Positions 50,263 through 59,571 of a DNA stretch of 64,000 bases are shown here, piece after piece. Below the pieces are notes generated by a model. That model saw only the letters and a program-made list of their open reading frames with translations, did no database searches and was not told where the DNA came from. Position 1 is the stretch's first letter. Every line of letters starts with the position of its first letter. The stretch is from Solimonas sp036405815. GTDB lineage: Bacteria; Pseudomonadota; Gammaproteobacteria; Nevskiales; Nevskiaceae. The stretch lies in assembly GCA_036405815.1 (NCBI GenBank), contig DASWWX010000044.1, positions 1 through 64,000 of the forward strand, in the 5' to 3' direction. The translations under genes were made by a program, and so were the position numbers.

Positions 50263-51231
50263 TCAGGCAGCGCGATGTGTATTGAATTGCGCCAACTGCA
50301 CCAGAGCATTTTTGTACGGCGAATCGGGAAGATCGCTCAAAGCCTGGATCGCGTCCCGGCAGTGCCGTTCGGCGAGGGCGCGAGTGTAAGGAATCGCCCC
50401 AGTGGATTCAACTGCGGCGAGCACTTGTTCGAGCTGGTCGACGCGGCCCTGCCGGATCGCCTCGCGGATCATTGAAGCCTGTGACTCACTGCCGCGCTGC
50501 ATCGCGTGAATCAGCGGCAGCGTCGGCTTGCCTTCCGACAGATCCGTGCCCAGATTCTTGCCGCTGACCGCAGGGTCGGCGACATAGTCGAGCACGTCGT
50601 CGATCATCTGGAACGCGATGCCCAGGTGATGACCATAGGCATGCAGACGGTCCTGAACGGCTTCCGGCTGATCGGCGGCGATCGCACCCAGCCGGCAGGC
50701 CGCCTCGAACAGGCGCGCGGTCTTGAGCTCGATGACGCGCAGGTAGCGCGCCTCGTCAACGTCCGGGTCGCCGGCGTTGAGCAGCTGCAGCACCTCGCCC
50801 TCGGCGATGGCATTGGTGGTATCGGCCATCACCCGCATCACCGCCATGCGGTCGCTGCTCACCATCATCTGGAAAGCGCGCGAGTACAGGAAGTCGCCGG
50901 ACAGCACCGCGCCGGCATTGCCCCAGACCGCATTGGCGGTCCTGCGACCGCGACGCAGGCCAGACTCGTCAACCACGTCGTCGTGCAGCAGCGTCGCGGT
51001 GTGGATGAATTCGATGGTCGCGGCATGCAGCACCGGCTCGGCGGTCCGGCAGCCCAGCGCGCGGGCGCTCAGCAGGACCAGGGCCGGCCGCAGGCGCTTT
51101 CCGCCGGCGCCGACGATGTAGTGGCCGATCTCGTTGATGAGCGCCACTTGCGAGGCGCAGCGGTCGCGGATCGTGTCATCCACGCGCCGCATGTCGTCGG
51201 CGATGGGTTCGAGCAGGGTCTGGAGGTTCAT
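50263..51231 (-). CDS. ispB: Long-chain polyprenyl diphosphate synthase (IspB)
   Basis: 322 residues. The first aspartate-rich motif is LLHDDVVDESGLRRG and the second FQMIDDVLDYVAD, with GGKRLRPALVLLSAR and GNAGAVLSGDFLYSRAFQM. Makes the C40-class side chain for ubiquinone. Divergent from rplU-rpmA, the standard gammaproteobacterial arrangement, and directly followed by tRNA-Pro. Confidence 0.95.
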   Translation of the reverse strand: MNLQTLLEPIADDMRRVDDTIRDRCASQVALINEIGHYIVGAGGKRLRPALVLLSARALGCRTAEPVLHAATIEFIHTATLLHDDVVDESGLRRGRRTANAVWGNAGAVLSGDFLYSRAFQMMVSSDRMAVMRVMADTTNAIAEGEVLQLLNAGDPDVDEARYLRVIELKTARLFEAACRLGAIAADQPEAVQDRLHAYGHHLGIAFQMIDDVLDYVADPAVSGKNLGTDLSEGKPTLPLIHAMQRGSESQASMIREAIRQGRVDQLEQVLAAVESTGAIPYTRALAERHCRDAIQALSDLPDSPYKNALVQLAQFNTHRAA

Positions 51232-51327
51232 GGAGCCGCGCGATGCTAGGGGGCTCGGCTTTTCCAGTCAACGACTTAGCGGTTTTCGTCCCCTCGCCCC
51301 GCCCCGGCTTGCGCCTGTGGAAAACTG

Positions 51328-51356
51328 TTGACCTTCGCAGGGCGCCTCCCTACAAT
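51328..51356 (+). promoter_or_regulatory. Sigma-70 promoter of rplU-rpmA
   Basis: TTGACC (51328-51333), a 17-base spacer and TACAAT (51351-51356), five of six matches in each box. It lies 87 bases before rplU. Confidence 0.8.
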
Positions 51357-51443
51357 TGCGCGCTTCATCGGGCCGGGTGGCTGGATCGCTGCGGCTTACA
51401 AACATAATTAGATCGGTTTCATCATTTTTCGGAGTCAACAACG

Positions 51444-51755
51444 ATGTACGCAATCATCAAGACGGGCGGCAAGCAGTACCGCGCCGCCGCAGGGGAAACC
51501 CTGAAGGTTGAAAGCCTCGACGCCGAGGTGGGCAAGACCGTTTCCTTCGAGGTACTGATGATCTCGAACGGCGACAAGATCACCGTTGGTTCGCCGCTGG
51601 TTGCAGGCGCTTCGGTCAAGGCTGAAGTGGTCTCCCACGGTCGCGGTGATAAGGTGCGCATCGTCAAGCACCGCCGCCGCAAGCACTATCACAAGGAACA
51701 GGGTCACCGTCAGAACTTCACCGAAGTGAAGTTCACCGAGATCGTCGGCGCCTAA
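51444..51755 (+). CDS. rplU: Ribosomal protein L21
   Basis: 103 residues with the typical start MYAIIKTGGKQYRAAAGE and the C-terminal blocks KVRIVKHRRRKHY and GHRQNFTEVKF. First gene of rplU-rpmA, 12 bases before rpmA, behind a good sigma-70 promoter. Confidence 0.98.
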   Translation: MYAIIKTGGKQYRAAAGETLKVESLDAEVGKTVSFEVLMISNGDKITVGSPLVAGASVKAEVVSHGRGDKVRIVKHRRRKHYHKEQGHRQNFTEVKFTEIVGA

Positions 51756-51767
51756 GGAGCAACAGCA

Positions 51768-52025
<258 letters not shown>

Positions 52026-52047
52026 AGCGCTACGCGATACGCAAAAG

Positions 52048-52070
52048 AGCCCCGGAAACGGGGCTTTTTT
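52048..52070 (+). terminator. Intrinsic terminator between rpmA and obg
   Basis: AGCCCCG-GAAA-CGGGGCT, a seven-pair stem with GNRA loop and six T residues. Probably gives partial read-through into obg. Confidence 0.9.
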
Positions 52071-52098
52071 GTGCGTCGCCGATCAGCAGGAGACAACG

Positions 52099-53427
52099 AT
52101 GAAGTTCGTCGATGAAGCAAGAATCGTGGTCGAGGGCGGCCGTGGCGGTAACGGCTGCATCAGCTTCCTGCGCCTGAAATACCAGCCCTTTGGCGGCCCG
52201 GACGGCGGCGATGGCGGTGAAGGCGGCAGCGTCTGGGCGATCGCCGAATCCAACCTCAATACCCTCGCCGACTTCCGCTATACGCGCCGCTTCCGCGCCG
52301 AGGCCGGCATCAATGGCACCGGCTCCAACTGCAACGGCGCCAGCGGCGACGATCTCGATATCCGCATGCCGCTGGGCACGCGCATTTTCGATGCTGGCAC
52401 CGAGGAACTGATCGGCGAACTGACCCGCCCCGGCCAGCGCATCAAGGTCGCGCAGGGCGGTCACCGCGGCCTCGGCAATCCGCACTTCAAGTCGTCGGTC
52501 AATCGCACGCCGTACAAATCGACCAAGGGCGGCGCCGGCGACGAACGCGAGCTGCATCTGGAACTGTCGCTGATGGCCGACGTGGGCCTGCTGGGCCTGC
52601 CCAACGCCGGCAAGTCGACGCTGCTGGCGGCGGTGTCCGCGGCGCGCCCCAAGATCGCGGACTATCCGTTCACCACGCTGTATCCGCAGCCGGGCGTGGT
52701 CTCGGTGGGTGCCGGCCGCGCGTTCGTGATGGTCGACATTCCCGGCCTGATCGAAGGCGCCGCCGACGGCGCCGGCCTGGGCATTCGCTTCCTCAAGCAT
52801 CTGCAGCGCACGCGCCTGATGCTGCATCTGGTCGATGTGCTGCCGCCGGACGGCAGCGACATCGTCGACAACATCCGCACGATCAACGGCGAGCTGCAGG
52901 CATTCAGCGCCGAACTCGCCACGCGCGAGCAGTGGCTGGTCTTCAACAAGACTGACCTGATTCCGCCGAAGGAAGCGCAGGCCCTGATCGCGTCCACACT
53001 GAAGAAGCTGCGCTGGAAGGGCCGCTGGTTTGCGATCTCCGGCGTGACGCATCAGGGCTGCCCGGCCCTGTGCGAGGCGGCGATGAACTGGTGCGAGGAG
53101 GCGCAGGCCACAGCGGCCGCGCTGGCGGCGGGCAGCCCGCTCGACACCACCACGATCAAGCCGGCGACGACGCAACGCAAGCCGCGCCCGGTGCGCCGCC
53201 GCGCGGCCACCGACGTGGTGCCGAGCAAGGACACGGGCAAGGCACGCAAGCCCGGTCAGAACAAAGCCAAGAGCAGAGCGCAAAGCAAAACGGCCGGCAC
53301 GACCGTCGGCAAAGCGGCGGGCAAAGCCAGCGGCAAGGCAACCACCGCCGCCAAGACGGCGAGCCGCAAGCCTGCGCCCGCCAAGAAAGCCGCGAAGAAA
53401 ACCGCGAATCCGAAGAAGAAGCGATAG
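52099..53427 (+). CDS. obgE: Obg family GTPase (CgtA) with long basic C-terminal tail
   Basis: 442 residues from the ATG at 52099 (AGGAG upstream). The glycine-rich Obg fold (residues 1-158) shows GGRGGNGCISFLR and GGDGGEGGS. The G domain has GLPNAGKST (G1), YPFTTLYPQPG (G2), DIPGLIEGA (G3) and FNKTDL (G4). From about residue 347 a 95-residue tail rich in Lys and Ala follows (KAAGKASGKATTAAK and similar), resembling histone H1 or AlgP repeats. Obg GTPases assist 50S assembly and stress control. The tail is longer and more basic than in E. coli ObgE and may bind RNA or DNA. Confidence 0.95.
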   Translation: MKFVDEARIVVEGGRGGNGCISFLRLKYQPFGGPDGGDGGEGGSVWAIAESNLNTLADFRYTRRFRAEAGINGTGSNCNGASGDDLDIRMPLGTRIFDAGTEELIGELTRPGQRIKVAQGGHRGLGNPHFKSSVNRTPYKSTKGGAGDERELHLELSLMADVGLLGLPNAGKSTLLAAVSAARPKIADYPFTTLYPQPGVVSVGAGRAFVMVDIPGLIEGAADGAGLGIRFLKHLQRTRLMLHLVDVLPPDGSDIVDNIRTINGELQAFSAELATREQWLVFNKTDLIPPKEAQALIASTLKKLRWKGRWFAISGVTHQGCPALCEAAMNWCEEAQATAAALAAGSPLDTTTIKPATTQRKPRPVRRRAATDVVPSKDTGKARKPGQNKAKSRAQSKTAGTTVGKAAGKASGKATTAAKTASRKPAPAKKAAKKTANPKKKR

Positions 53428-53442
53428 GTGCACGACGCCGTC

Positions 53443-54573
53443 ATGACGACCTCCCGCGACAAGCTGCGGCACACGCGCCGCTGGGTCATCAAGGTGGGCA
53501 GCTCGCTGGTCACGGCCAAGGGCCAGGGACTGGACCACGTGGCAATCCGCGACTGGTGCACGCAGATTGCGCGCCTGCGCGCCGACGGCGTGCAGGTGGT
53601 GCTCGTCTCCTCCGGTGCCGTTGCCGAAGGCATGGCGCGACTGGGCCTGTCCAAGCGCCCGAGTGCGCTGCACGAGTTGCAGGCCGCCGCCGCCGTCGGC
53701 CAGATGGGTCTGGTGCGTGCGTACGAAGCCGAGTTCAACACCCACGGCCTCAAGGCCGCGCAGATACTGCTGACGCACGACGACGTCGCCAACCGCAGCC
53801 GCTATCTCAACGCACGCGGCACCTTCAACACGCTGCTCGACTTCGGCGTGGTGCCGGTGGTCAACGAGAACGACAGTGTCGCCACCGACGAAATCCGCCT
53901 CGGCGACAACGACACGCTCGGCGCGCTGACCGTCAATCTGGTCGAAGCCGATCTGCTGGTGATTCTCACCGATCAGGACGGCCTGTTCGATGCCGACCCG
54001 CGTAACAATCCGGACGCCAGGCTGGTCAGCGAAGCCGAGCTGTCGGATCCGCGACTGGTCGGCATGGCCGGCGACAGCAAGGGCGTGCTCGGTCGTGGCG
54101 GCATGCGCACCAAGCTCACCGCCGCCTACACCGCCGCGCGTTCCGGCGCTGCCACGGTCATCGCCTACGGCCGCCGCCAGGACGTGCTGCAGGAAATCCG
54201 CCAGGGCGTTTCGGTCGGCAGCCTGCTGCTGCCGGCGCAAGGCATCATGGCCGCGCGCAAGCGCTGGATCGCCGGCCAGATGCAACTCCGCGGCACGCTG
54301 CATCTCGATGCCGGCGCCGCGCGCGTGCTGCGCGAGCAGGGCCGCAGCCTGCTACCAGTGGGCGTGCAGGCGGTGGACGGCGACTTCGATCGCGGCGATC
54401 TCGTCGCCTGCGTCGATCCGGACGGCCGCGAGATCGCGCGCGGTCTCAGCAACTACGATGCCGGCGAGGCACGCAAGCTGCTCGGCGCGCGCCGCGAGGA
54501 ATTGGCGCAGCGGCTCGGCTATCCCGGCGATGCCGAGCTGATCCACCGCGACAATCTCGTCATCAAGACCTGA
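53443..54573 (+). CDS. proB: Glutamate 5-kinase
   Basis: 376 residues from the ATG at 53443; a GTG at 53428 directly after obg is also possible. The kinase domain has WVIKVGSSLVT, VVLVSSGAVAEGM, NENDSVATDEI and GDNDTLGALTVNL. The C-terminal PUA domain starts near residue 280 (KRWIAGQMQLRGTLHLDAGA). First step of proline synthesis. Follows obg by 15 bases, a common gammaproteobacterial pair. Confidence 0.96.
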   Translation: MTTSRDKLRHTRRWVIKVGSSLVTAKGQGLDHVAIRDWCTQIARLRADGVQVVLVSSGAVAEGMARLGLSKRPSALHELQAAAAVGQMGLVRAYEAEFNTHGLKAAQILLTHDDVANRSRYLNARGTFNTLLDFGVVPVVNENDSVATDEIRLGDNDTLGALTVNLVEADLLVILTDQDGLFDADPRNNPDARLVSEAELSDPRLVGMAGDSKGVLGRGGMRTKLTAAYTAARSGAATVIAYGRRQDVLQEIRQGVSVGSLLLPAQGIMAARKRWIAGQMQLRGTLHLDAGAARVLREQGRSLLPVGVQAVDGDFDRGDLVACVDPDGREIARGLSNYDAGEARKLLGARREELAQRLGYPGDAELIHRDNLVIKT

Positions 54574-54598
54574 GCGTCGCTTCTGATCGACTGTGCAA

Positions 54599-54628
54599 TG
54601 AAAAGCCCGGCATTCGCCGGGCTTTTCA
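54599..54628. terminator. Bidirectional intrinsic terminator between proB and the lipoprotein gene
   Basis: A 13-pair stem, TGAAAAGCCCGGC with GCCGGGCTTTTCA, around a four-base loop, with A and T tracts on both sides. It serves two convergent genes. Confidence 0.9.
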
Positions 54629-54645
54629 TGGGTGAGCCGTCGCGA

Positions 54646-55167
54646 TCAGGAAGCTTTCAATTCGGGAAAGCGGATCAGCGGCTGCAGGCTCTCGCGCACC
54701 GCGCGCGCGTCGTAGGCGTTCGGATCGGCATCCGGCTTCTTGCCCTTGAACATCAGCACGAAGGCCTGCGCCTGATAATCGGTGATCGGCGTCGAAGTGC
54801 TGACGCCCACGCCGATGCCGCTGCGATAACCCCAGCCATAGCCGAAGAACGGACTGCCGAATGCCGACACGCTCTGCGAGTAGCGGGTGCGCGCCTCGGT
54901 GTCGTTACCGCTGAGCATGAAGTAGTCGTGGCCGCTGTTGAGCGTCAGTTCGGCGGCGCGATACAGCAGGTAGTTCTCGACCGTTTCGCGCGGCGTGCTG
55001 GAGTTGCCGTTGAAGGCGATGCGATAGCGATTGCTCTCGATGCGCTGCTCGGTATAACCCTTGCCGTCCTCGCGCGCGGGTTGATACGGCGTCGCAGTGG
55101 CGCAGGCACCCAGCACCAGAACAAGGCTGGAGACGAGTGCGAGACGGAAGGGGCGGATGGCGGACAT
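54646..55167 (-). CDS. CC0125/CC1285-like lipoprotein
   Basis: 173 residues from the ATG at 55167, behind AGGAGG at six bases. The signal peptide ends in the lipobox LGAC. The mature part has the conserved blocks GKGYTEQRIESNRYRIAFNG and STPRETVENYLLYRAAELTL, which I recall from the CC0125/CC1285 lipoprotein family found in several proteobacteria. A glycine/aromatic stretch (FGSPFFGYGWGYRSGIGVGV) lies in the middle. Function unknown; probably anchored in the outer membrane. Confidence 0.75.
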   Translation of the reverse strand: MSAIRPFRLALVSSLVLVLGACATATPYQPAREDGKGYTEQRIESNRYRIAFNGNSSTPRETVENYLLYRAAELTLNSGHDYFMLSGNDTEARTRYSQSVSAFGSPFFGYGWGYRSGIGVGVSTSTPITDYQAQAFVLMFKGKKPDADPNAYDARAVRESLQPLIRFPELKAS

Positions 55168-55322
55168 GGCGGGCCTCCTGGGGCCACAGGGGAACATGAT
55201 GCAGTGTACGTACGCCACCGCTTACGGGATGCTGAACGGCGGCTGACCATCGCGAACGACGGGTGCGTGACGGCGAACAAGCCGACCATGGCCGACCATG
55301 GCCAGGCGTCTTCAAGGCGACC

Positions 55323-55826
55323 TCAAGGCGCGGTGTAGGACACCTCGAGGATGTCCAGCTCGACTTCGCCGGCCGGCAGGCGCACGCGGATGCTGTCGCC
55401 TTCGGCACGACCCAGCAGGCCACGCGCTACCGGCGAGTCCACACTGATCCAGCCCCGCGCGGCATCGGTTTCGTCGGCGCCGACAATGCGATAGCGCCGC
55501 TCCTCGCCCGCCCCGTCCGCCAATACCACCCAGGCCCCGAAGTAAATACGGCCGTCTCTGGACGGCGACGGTGCCACCACCTTGACGTCTTCCAGGCGTG
55601 TGGTCAGGTATTTCAGGCGCGCGTCGATTTCGCGCAGCTCCTTCTTGCGGTACTGATACTCGGCGTTCTCGCTGCGGTCACCCTCCGCCGCGGCCGCGGC
55701 CAGCGCCTTGACGACCTCCGGCCGCCGCCGACGCCAGAGTTGCTCAAACTCGTCCTTCAGGCGCGCGTGACCGTCGGCGGTGATGTACGGCGAGGATTTC
55801 TCGGGCGGCGGACGCCAGCGCGACAC
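55323..55826 (-). CDS. greB: Transcription elongation factor GreB
   Basis: 167 residues. The N-terminal coiled coil has the acidic tip EGDRSENAEYQYRKKEL, with Asp and Glu in the positions needed for RNA cleavage by polymerase. The C-terminal FKBP-like domain has YRIVGADETDAARGWISVDSP and LLGRAEGDSIRVRLPAGE. Start at 55826. It rescues backtracked RNA polymerase. It sits between the lipoprotein and the SDR gene, 15 bases after the latter on the same strand. Confidence 0.9.
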   Translation of the reverse strand: MSRWRPPPEKSSPYITADGHARLKDEFEQLWRRRRPEVVKALAAAAAEGDRSENAEYQYRKKELREIDARLKYLTTRLEDVKVVAPSPSRDGRIYFGAWVVLADGAGEERRYRIVGADETDAARGWISVDSPVARGLLGRAEGDSIRVRLPAGEVELDILEVSYTAP

Positions 55827-55841
55827 GACACACGCTCCGCG

Positions 55842-56690
55842 TCAGCTGCGACGCAGCAACTCGTCCGGCAGGAAGAAGTCCGGCGCCAACTCGCTGTCCG
55901 GCGTGCCCGGCACTGCCGCGTACTGCGAGAAATCGGTGACGCCGGCCTCTGCAAGCACCACATCGTCGACGCAAAACTGACCGGTGAACTCACGCGAGGG
56001 CTTGCTCAGGATCACGTGCGCGGCATCGGCCATGATCTCGGGCGTGCGCGATTTGCGGATGACCATGTCGCCGCCCACCATCGCTACCGCCGCGGTGGCG
56101 ATGGTCGTACGCGGCCACAGCGAATTGGCGGCGATGCCGTCCTTGCGGAACTCTTCGGCCCAGCCCAGCGTGCACAGACTCATGCCGTACTTGGCAATCG
56201 AATAAGCGACGTGCGGCGCGAACCAGCGCGGCCGCATGTCCAGGGGCGGCGACAGCGTCAGGATGTGCGGGTTCTGCGCCTTCTTCAGGTGCGGGATGCA
56301 GTAACGGCCGAGCATGTAGCTGCCTCGCGCGTTGATCCCGTTCATCAGGTCGTAGCGCTTCATGTCGGTATGCAGCGTGCCGGTGAGGCTGATCGCGCTG
56401 GCGTTGTTGACCAGGATGTCGAGCCCACCAAAGGTTTCCACGGTCTGGGACACCGCCGCCTGCACCTGCGCTTCGTCGCGAATGTCGCAGAGGATCGGCA
56501 GCGCCTTGCCGCCGGCTTTCTCGATGGCTTCTGCCGCGCTGTAGATCGTGCCCTCGAGCTTGGGATGCGGCTCGGCGGTCTTGGCGGCGATCGCCACCTT
56601 GGCGCCATCGCGTGCCGCGCGCACCGCGATCGCAAGGCCAATGCCACGCGAACCGCCGGAGATCAACAGGACCTTGTCTTTGAGGCTCAT
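55842..56690 (-). CDS. SDR family oxidoreductase, HSDL2-like
   Basis: 282 residues. The NAD(P) motif GGSRGIG (about 12-18), the NNASAI motif and the catalytic YSIAKYG are present; the usual catalytic serine region is LTLSPPLD. The sequence AAKTAEPHPKLEGTIYSAAEAIE is typical of the hydroxysteroid-dehydrogenase-like 2 branch, often found in lipid metabolism and in bacteria with many fatty-acid genes. Substrate unknown. Starts 102 bases after the RND exporter gene end on the same strand. Confidence 0.87.
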   Translation of the reverse strand: MSLKDKVLLISGGSRGIGLAIAVRAARDGAKVAIAAKTAEPHPKLEGTIYSAAEAIEKAGGKALPILCDIRDEAQVQAAVSQTVETFGGLDILVNNASAISLTGTLHTDMKRYDLMNGINARGSYMLGRYCIPHLKKAQNPHILTLSPPLDMRPRWFAPHVAYSIAKYGMSLCTLGWAEEFRKDGIAANSLWPRTTIATAAVAMVGGDMVIRKSRTPEIMADAAHVILSKPSREFTGQFCVDDVVLAEAGVTDFSQYAAVPGTPDSELAPDFFLPDELLRRS

Positions 56691-56792
56691 GGGTGGACTC
56701 GTGACGAGAAAATGGCGGGCCGATAGTGCGAGGTAAAGTCGATTTTTGCCACTACCCCGACGGGTGGGCGATGAAGGGTCTGCAACACCCGC

Positions 56793-59510
56793 TCAGGCCA
56801 GCATCGCGGTGGCGCGCGCCAGACGCTCGGCCTGGATGCGATTGAGATTGCGGAAGATCACCGCGGCGATGCGTGGATAGCGCAGACGCAGGCGCTCGAG
56901 ATCCTGCGAATCGAAACGCAACAGACGCACGGCGCTGAGCGTGTCGACATTGGCGGTGCGCCGCTGCCCGAAGTAGCCGGCCTCGCCCATCACCGCGCCG
57001 CGCGCCATCGTCGACAGCTTCTTGCGCTCGTCACCGCGCTCCACCCAGGCTTCGAGCGTGCCGTCGACGACCACGTAGATGTCGCGCGCATAGTCGCCCT
57101 GGTGAATGATGCGAGTCCCCGCCGGGTGGCGTTCCATCTTCGACATCAGCGCGAACACGCGCGCCTGACGCAGCGACAGGCCCGACAGCAGCGGGATCGT
57201 GTGCTGCGGCGACTGGCCCAGGTCCAGTCGCAGGATGTCCCACAGCGTGACGATACGCAGCTTCGAGCCGAGCGCCGGCGTCAGCGTCAGCTCGGTGATC
57301 CAGGCGATTGCCAGCGTCGCCGCCGACAGCAGGCCGAACTGCGCCTGGTTCTGCAGCTCGCTGCTGGCAAACACCAGGAAGCCCAGGCACAAGGCCACCG
57401 TGGTCAGCGTCACCGGGCGCAGGACCGTGGCCAGCGCGCTCTTCACCGCCGCTTTCTCGTTAGCCTTGGCACGCGCGTCGGCGTTGAAACGGGTCAGGAA
57501 ATGGATCGTGTCGTCGACCGCGATGCCGAGCACGATGCAGGCAATCAGGGCCGTGGTCGGATTCAGCGTGATGCCGAGCATGCCGAGCAGTGCGAAGTAC
57601 AGCAGCACCGGCAGCAGGTTCGGCAACATCGCCAGTAGCGCCGCACGCGCCGACGTGAACAGCAGGGCCAACATCGCCCAGATCGCAACCGAGGCGATTG
57701 CCAGCGACGTGAGCTGCCCGGAGGCCAGCGCCGTCACCGTGCGCGTCGCGAGCACCGGCGTGCCGGTCACGGTACCGTCCAGCGGCGGCGGCATCTGCGC
57801 CAGGCGCGCCTCGGTGCGGGCGACGAAATCACCGATCTCGATCGAACCATCAACGCGGATACGCAAGCCGATCAGCGCCGTGCGATAGCGCGAATCGATT
57901 ACGCGCCGGATCTCGTCGTTGCCGCCGAACACCATCAGCTGCTTGGCAGCGGCCTGATTGTCCGGCACCACGTAATAGGCTGGGTCGCCCTCATTGAGGT
58001 TGCGGTTGATCAGCTTGAGGTGATCGACATAAGAAACGACCGAACCGACTTCCGGCTGATCGCGCAGCCAGTCCTGCAGGCGTTCGATCTCGCGGATCAG
58101 TTGCGGATCGGTGAGCGCGTCATTGACGTGCGTCTCGATCAGGATCGAGATCGTGCTGGCGCCGTCGAACGCATGGTTGATTGCCTCGTAGTCGCGCCGC
58201 ACCTGCGCGTCCTCGCGAAAGCTCTTGATGTACTCGGTACCGACCTTGATCTGACTGATGAAATAAAGATCGACCGGCACCGACAGCAGCGCGATGGCAA
58301 TGATCCAGTTGCGCCACTTCAGATCGAACAGCGCGAGCTTGCGCGCCTTGCGCGCGAAGAACGCCTCGCCCGGCGGCCGCAGCCGCTGCTGGGGTCCGAA
58401 CAGCCGCATCGCCGCCGGCAGGAAGCCCAGCGTCAGCAGGACCGAGTAGGTCACGCCGACACTGGCGAGCAGCGCGAACTCCCGGATCGCAGGCAGCGAG
58501 CCCGGAATCAGCGCCAGCATGCCGACGACGGTGGTGGCGCCCGACAGCATCAGTGCCAATCCGAGTCGCCTGAGCACACGTTCGACGCGCGCCCCGGCCG
58601 TGCGCGCGCTGCCACTGTCGAAATACTCGGCCAGCAGATGTACCGAATAGGAAAGCCCTAGTGTGATGACCAGCGGCGGCACGATCGCAGTGACCAGATT
58701 GATCGGCACGTCGAGCAAGACCGCGGTGGCCAGCGTCCACAGCAGCGATAGGGCGATCGACAGCGTGGCGAACACAACGGCGCGCAGGCTGCGGTAAGCG
58801 AAGAACAGCATCGCCACCACCAGCACGAAGATCGCGGGAATGGTGAAGCTGAAGGTGCGCAGGATCGAATCGGTGGTCTCTGCCTTCACCACTGGGCTGC
58901 CGGTGATCCACACCTGGGTGGAACCCGACACCGTCTCGGCCAACGCGCGGATGCGTTCGGTGTAGCCGTGGCTGCGGAAAGTGGCCTCGTCGACATCGGC
59001 CAGCATGATCGCGAACGCGGCGACACGGCCATCAGCGGACACCAGCGTGTTGCGGTAGATCGGGTTGGCCGCGATCTGCGCCGGAAAGTCGGCGATCAGA
59101 TCCGGTCGGCTGCGCGCCTGATCGCCAAAAGTGCTGACCTCGATCTCGTCGCCATCGGCCAGCGGATTCGGCACGTTGGCCAGCGACAGCACCTGACGCA
59201 CGCCTTCGATCTCGCCGAGCTGCCGCGTCAGCTGCGCGATGCGCGCGATGCTGTCGGCGCTGTAGACCGTATCGAACCCTACTGCGAGCAGCACCGGATC
59301 GGTCTCACCGAACTGCTCGCGAATGCGGTCCATCACCGCTCGATCGCCCTCGTCTGCCGGCAGCAGCCGCTCGATCGATGGATCGACCTGCAACCGGAAC
59401 TGCAGCGAGGGCCAGTCGAACAGCGACGCAATCGCCCCCAGCGACAGCAGCAGCGTCACGAGCAGCACCCGCACCGGGTGCGCGGCGATGCGGGCGATCA
59501 GGCCGTCCAA
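56793..59510 (-). CDS. RND/MMPL-family exporter with C-terminal cyclic-nucleotide-binding domain
   Basis: 905 residues from a TTG at 59510, the only start near the end of the preceding gene. The N-terminal part has the two-repeat RND layout: 12 membrane helices and two large periplasmic loops, with VILPLL-type sterol-sensing/MMPL features (LGLSYSVHLLAEYFDSG and LGIAVDDTIHFLTRFNADAR). From about residue 765 a cyclic-nucleotide-binding domain follows. Its phosphate-binding cassette keeps the key residues: MGEAGYFGQRRTANV with Glu843 and Arg850/851. Such exporters move lipids or hopanoid-like molecules in the envelope. The fused sensor suggests control by cAMP or cGMP. Directly downstream of the LolA-like and cyclase genes. 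Confidence 0.86.
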   Translation of the reverse strand: MDGLIARIAAHPVRVLLVTLLLSLGAIASLFDWPSLQFRLQVDPSIERLLPADEGDRAVMDRIREQFGETDPVLLAVGFDTVYSADSIARIAQLTRQLGEIEGVRQVLSLANVPNPLADGDEIEVSTFGDQARSRPDLIADFPAQIAANPIYRNTLVSADGRVAAFAIMLADVDEATFRSHGYTERIRALAETVSGSTQVWITGSPVVKAETTDSILRTFSFTIPAIFVLVVAMLFFAYRSLRAVVFATLSIALSLLWTLATAVLLDVPINLVTAIVPPLVITLGLSYSVHLLAEYFDSGSARTAGARVERVLRRLGLALMLSGATTVVGMLALIPGSLPAIREFALLASVGVTYSVLLTLGFLPAAMRLFGPQQRLRPPGEAFFARKARKLALFDLKWRNWIIAIALLSVPVDLYFISQIKVGTEYIKSFREDAQVRRDYEAINHAFDGASTISILIETHVNDALTDPQLIREIERLQDWLRDQPEVGSVVSYVDHLKLINRNLNEGDPAYYVVPDNQAAAKQLMVFGGNDEIRRVIDSRYRTALIGLRIRVDGSIEIGDFVARTEARLAQMPPPLDGTVTGTPVLATRTVTALASGQLTSLAIASVAIWAMLALLFTSARAALLAMLPNLLPVLLYFALLGMLGITLNPTTALIACIVLGIAVDDTIHFLTRFNADARAKANEKAAVKSALATVLRPVTLTTVALCLGFLVFASSELQNQAQFGLLSAATLAIAWITELTLTPALGSKLRIVTLWDILRLDLGQSPQHTIPLLSGLSLRQARVFALMSKMERHPAGTRIIHQGDYARDIYVVVDGTLEAWVERGDERKKLSTMARGAVMGEAGYFGQRRTANVDTLSAVRLLRFDSQDLERLRLRYPRIAAVIFRNLNRIQAERLARATAMLA

Positions 59511-59571
59511 GCAGTGGCCCTGCCCGGGGTCGAAAGGTAAAGGCTCAAGGCGCCGGTCCGTGCGTCGCCGG

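Noticed and set aside
52030..54303. 757-residue minus-strand frame
   Set aside because: Antisense to obg and proB, both certain genes.
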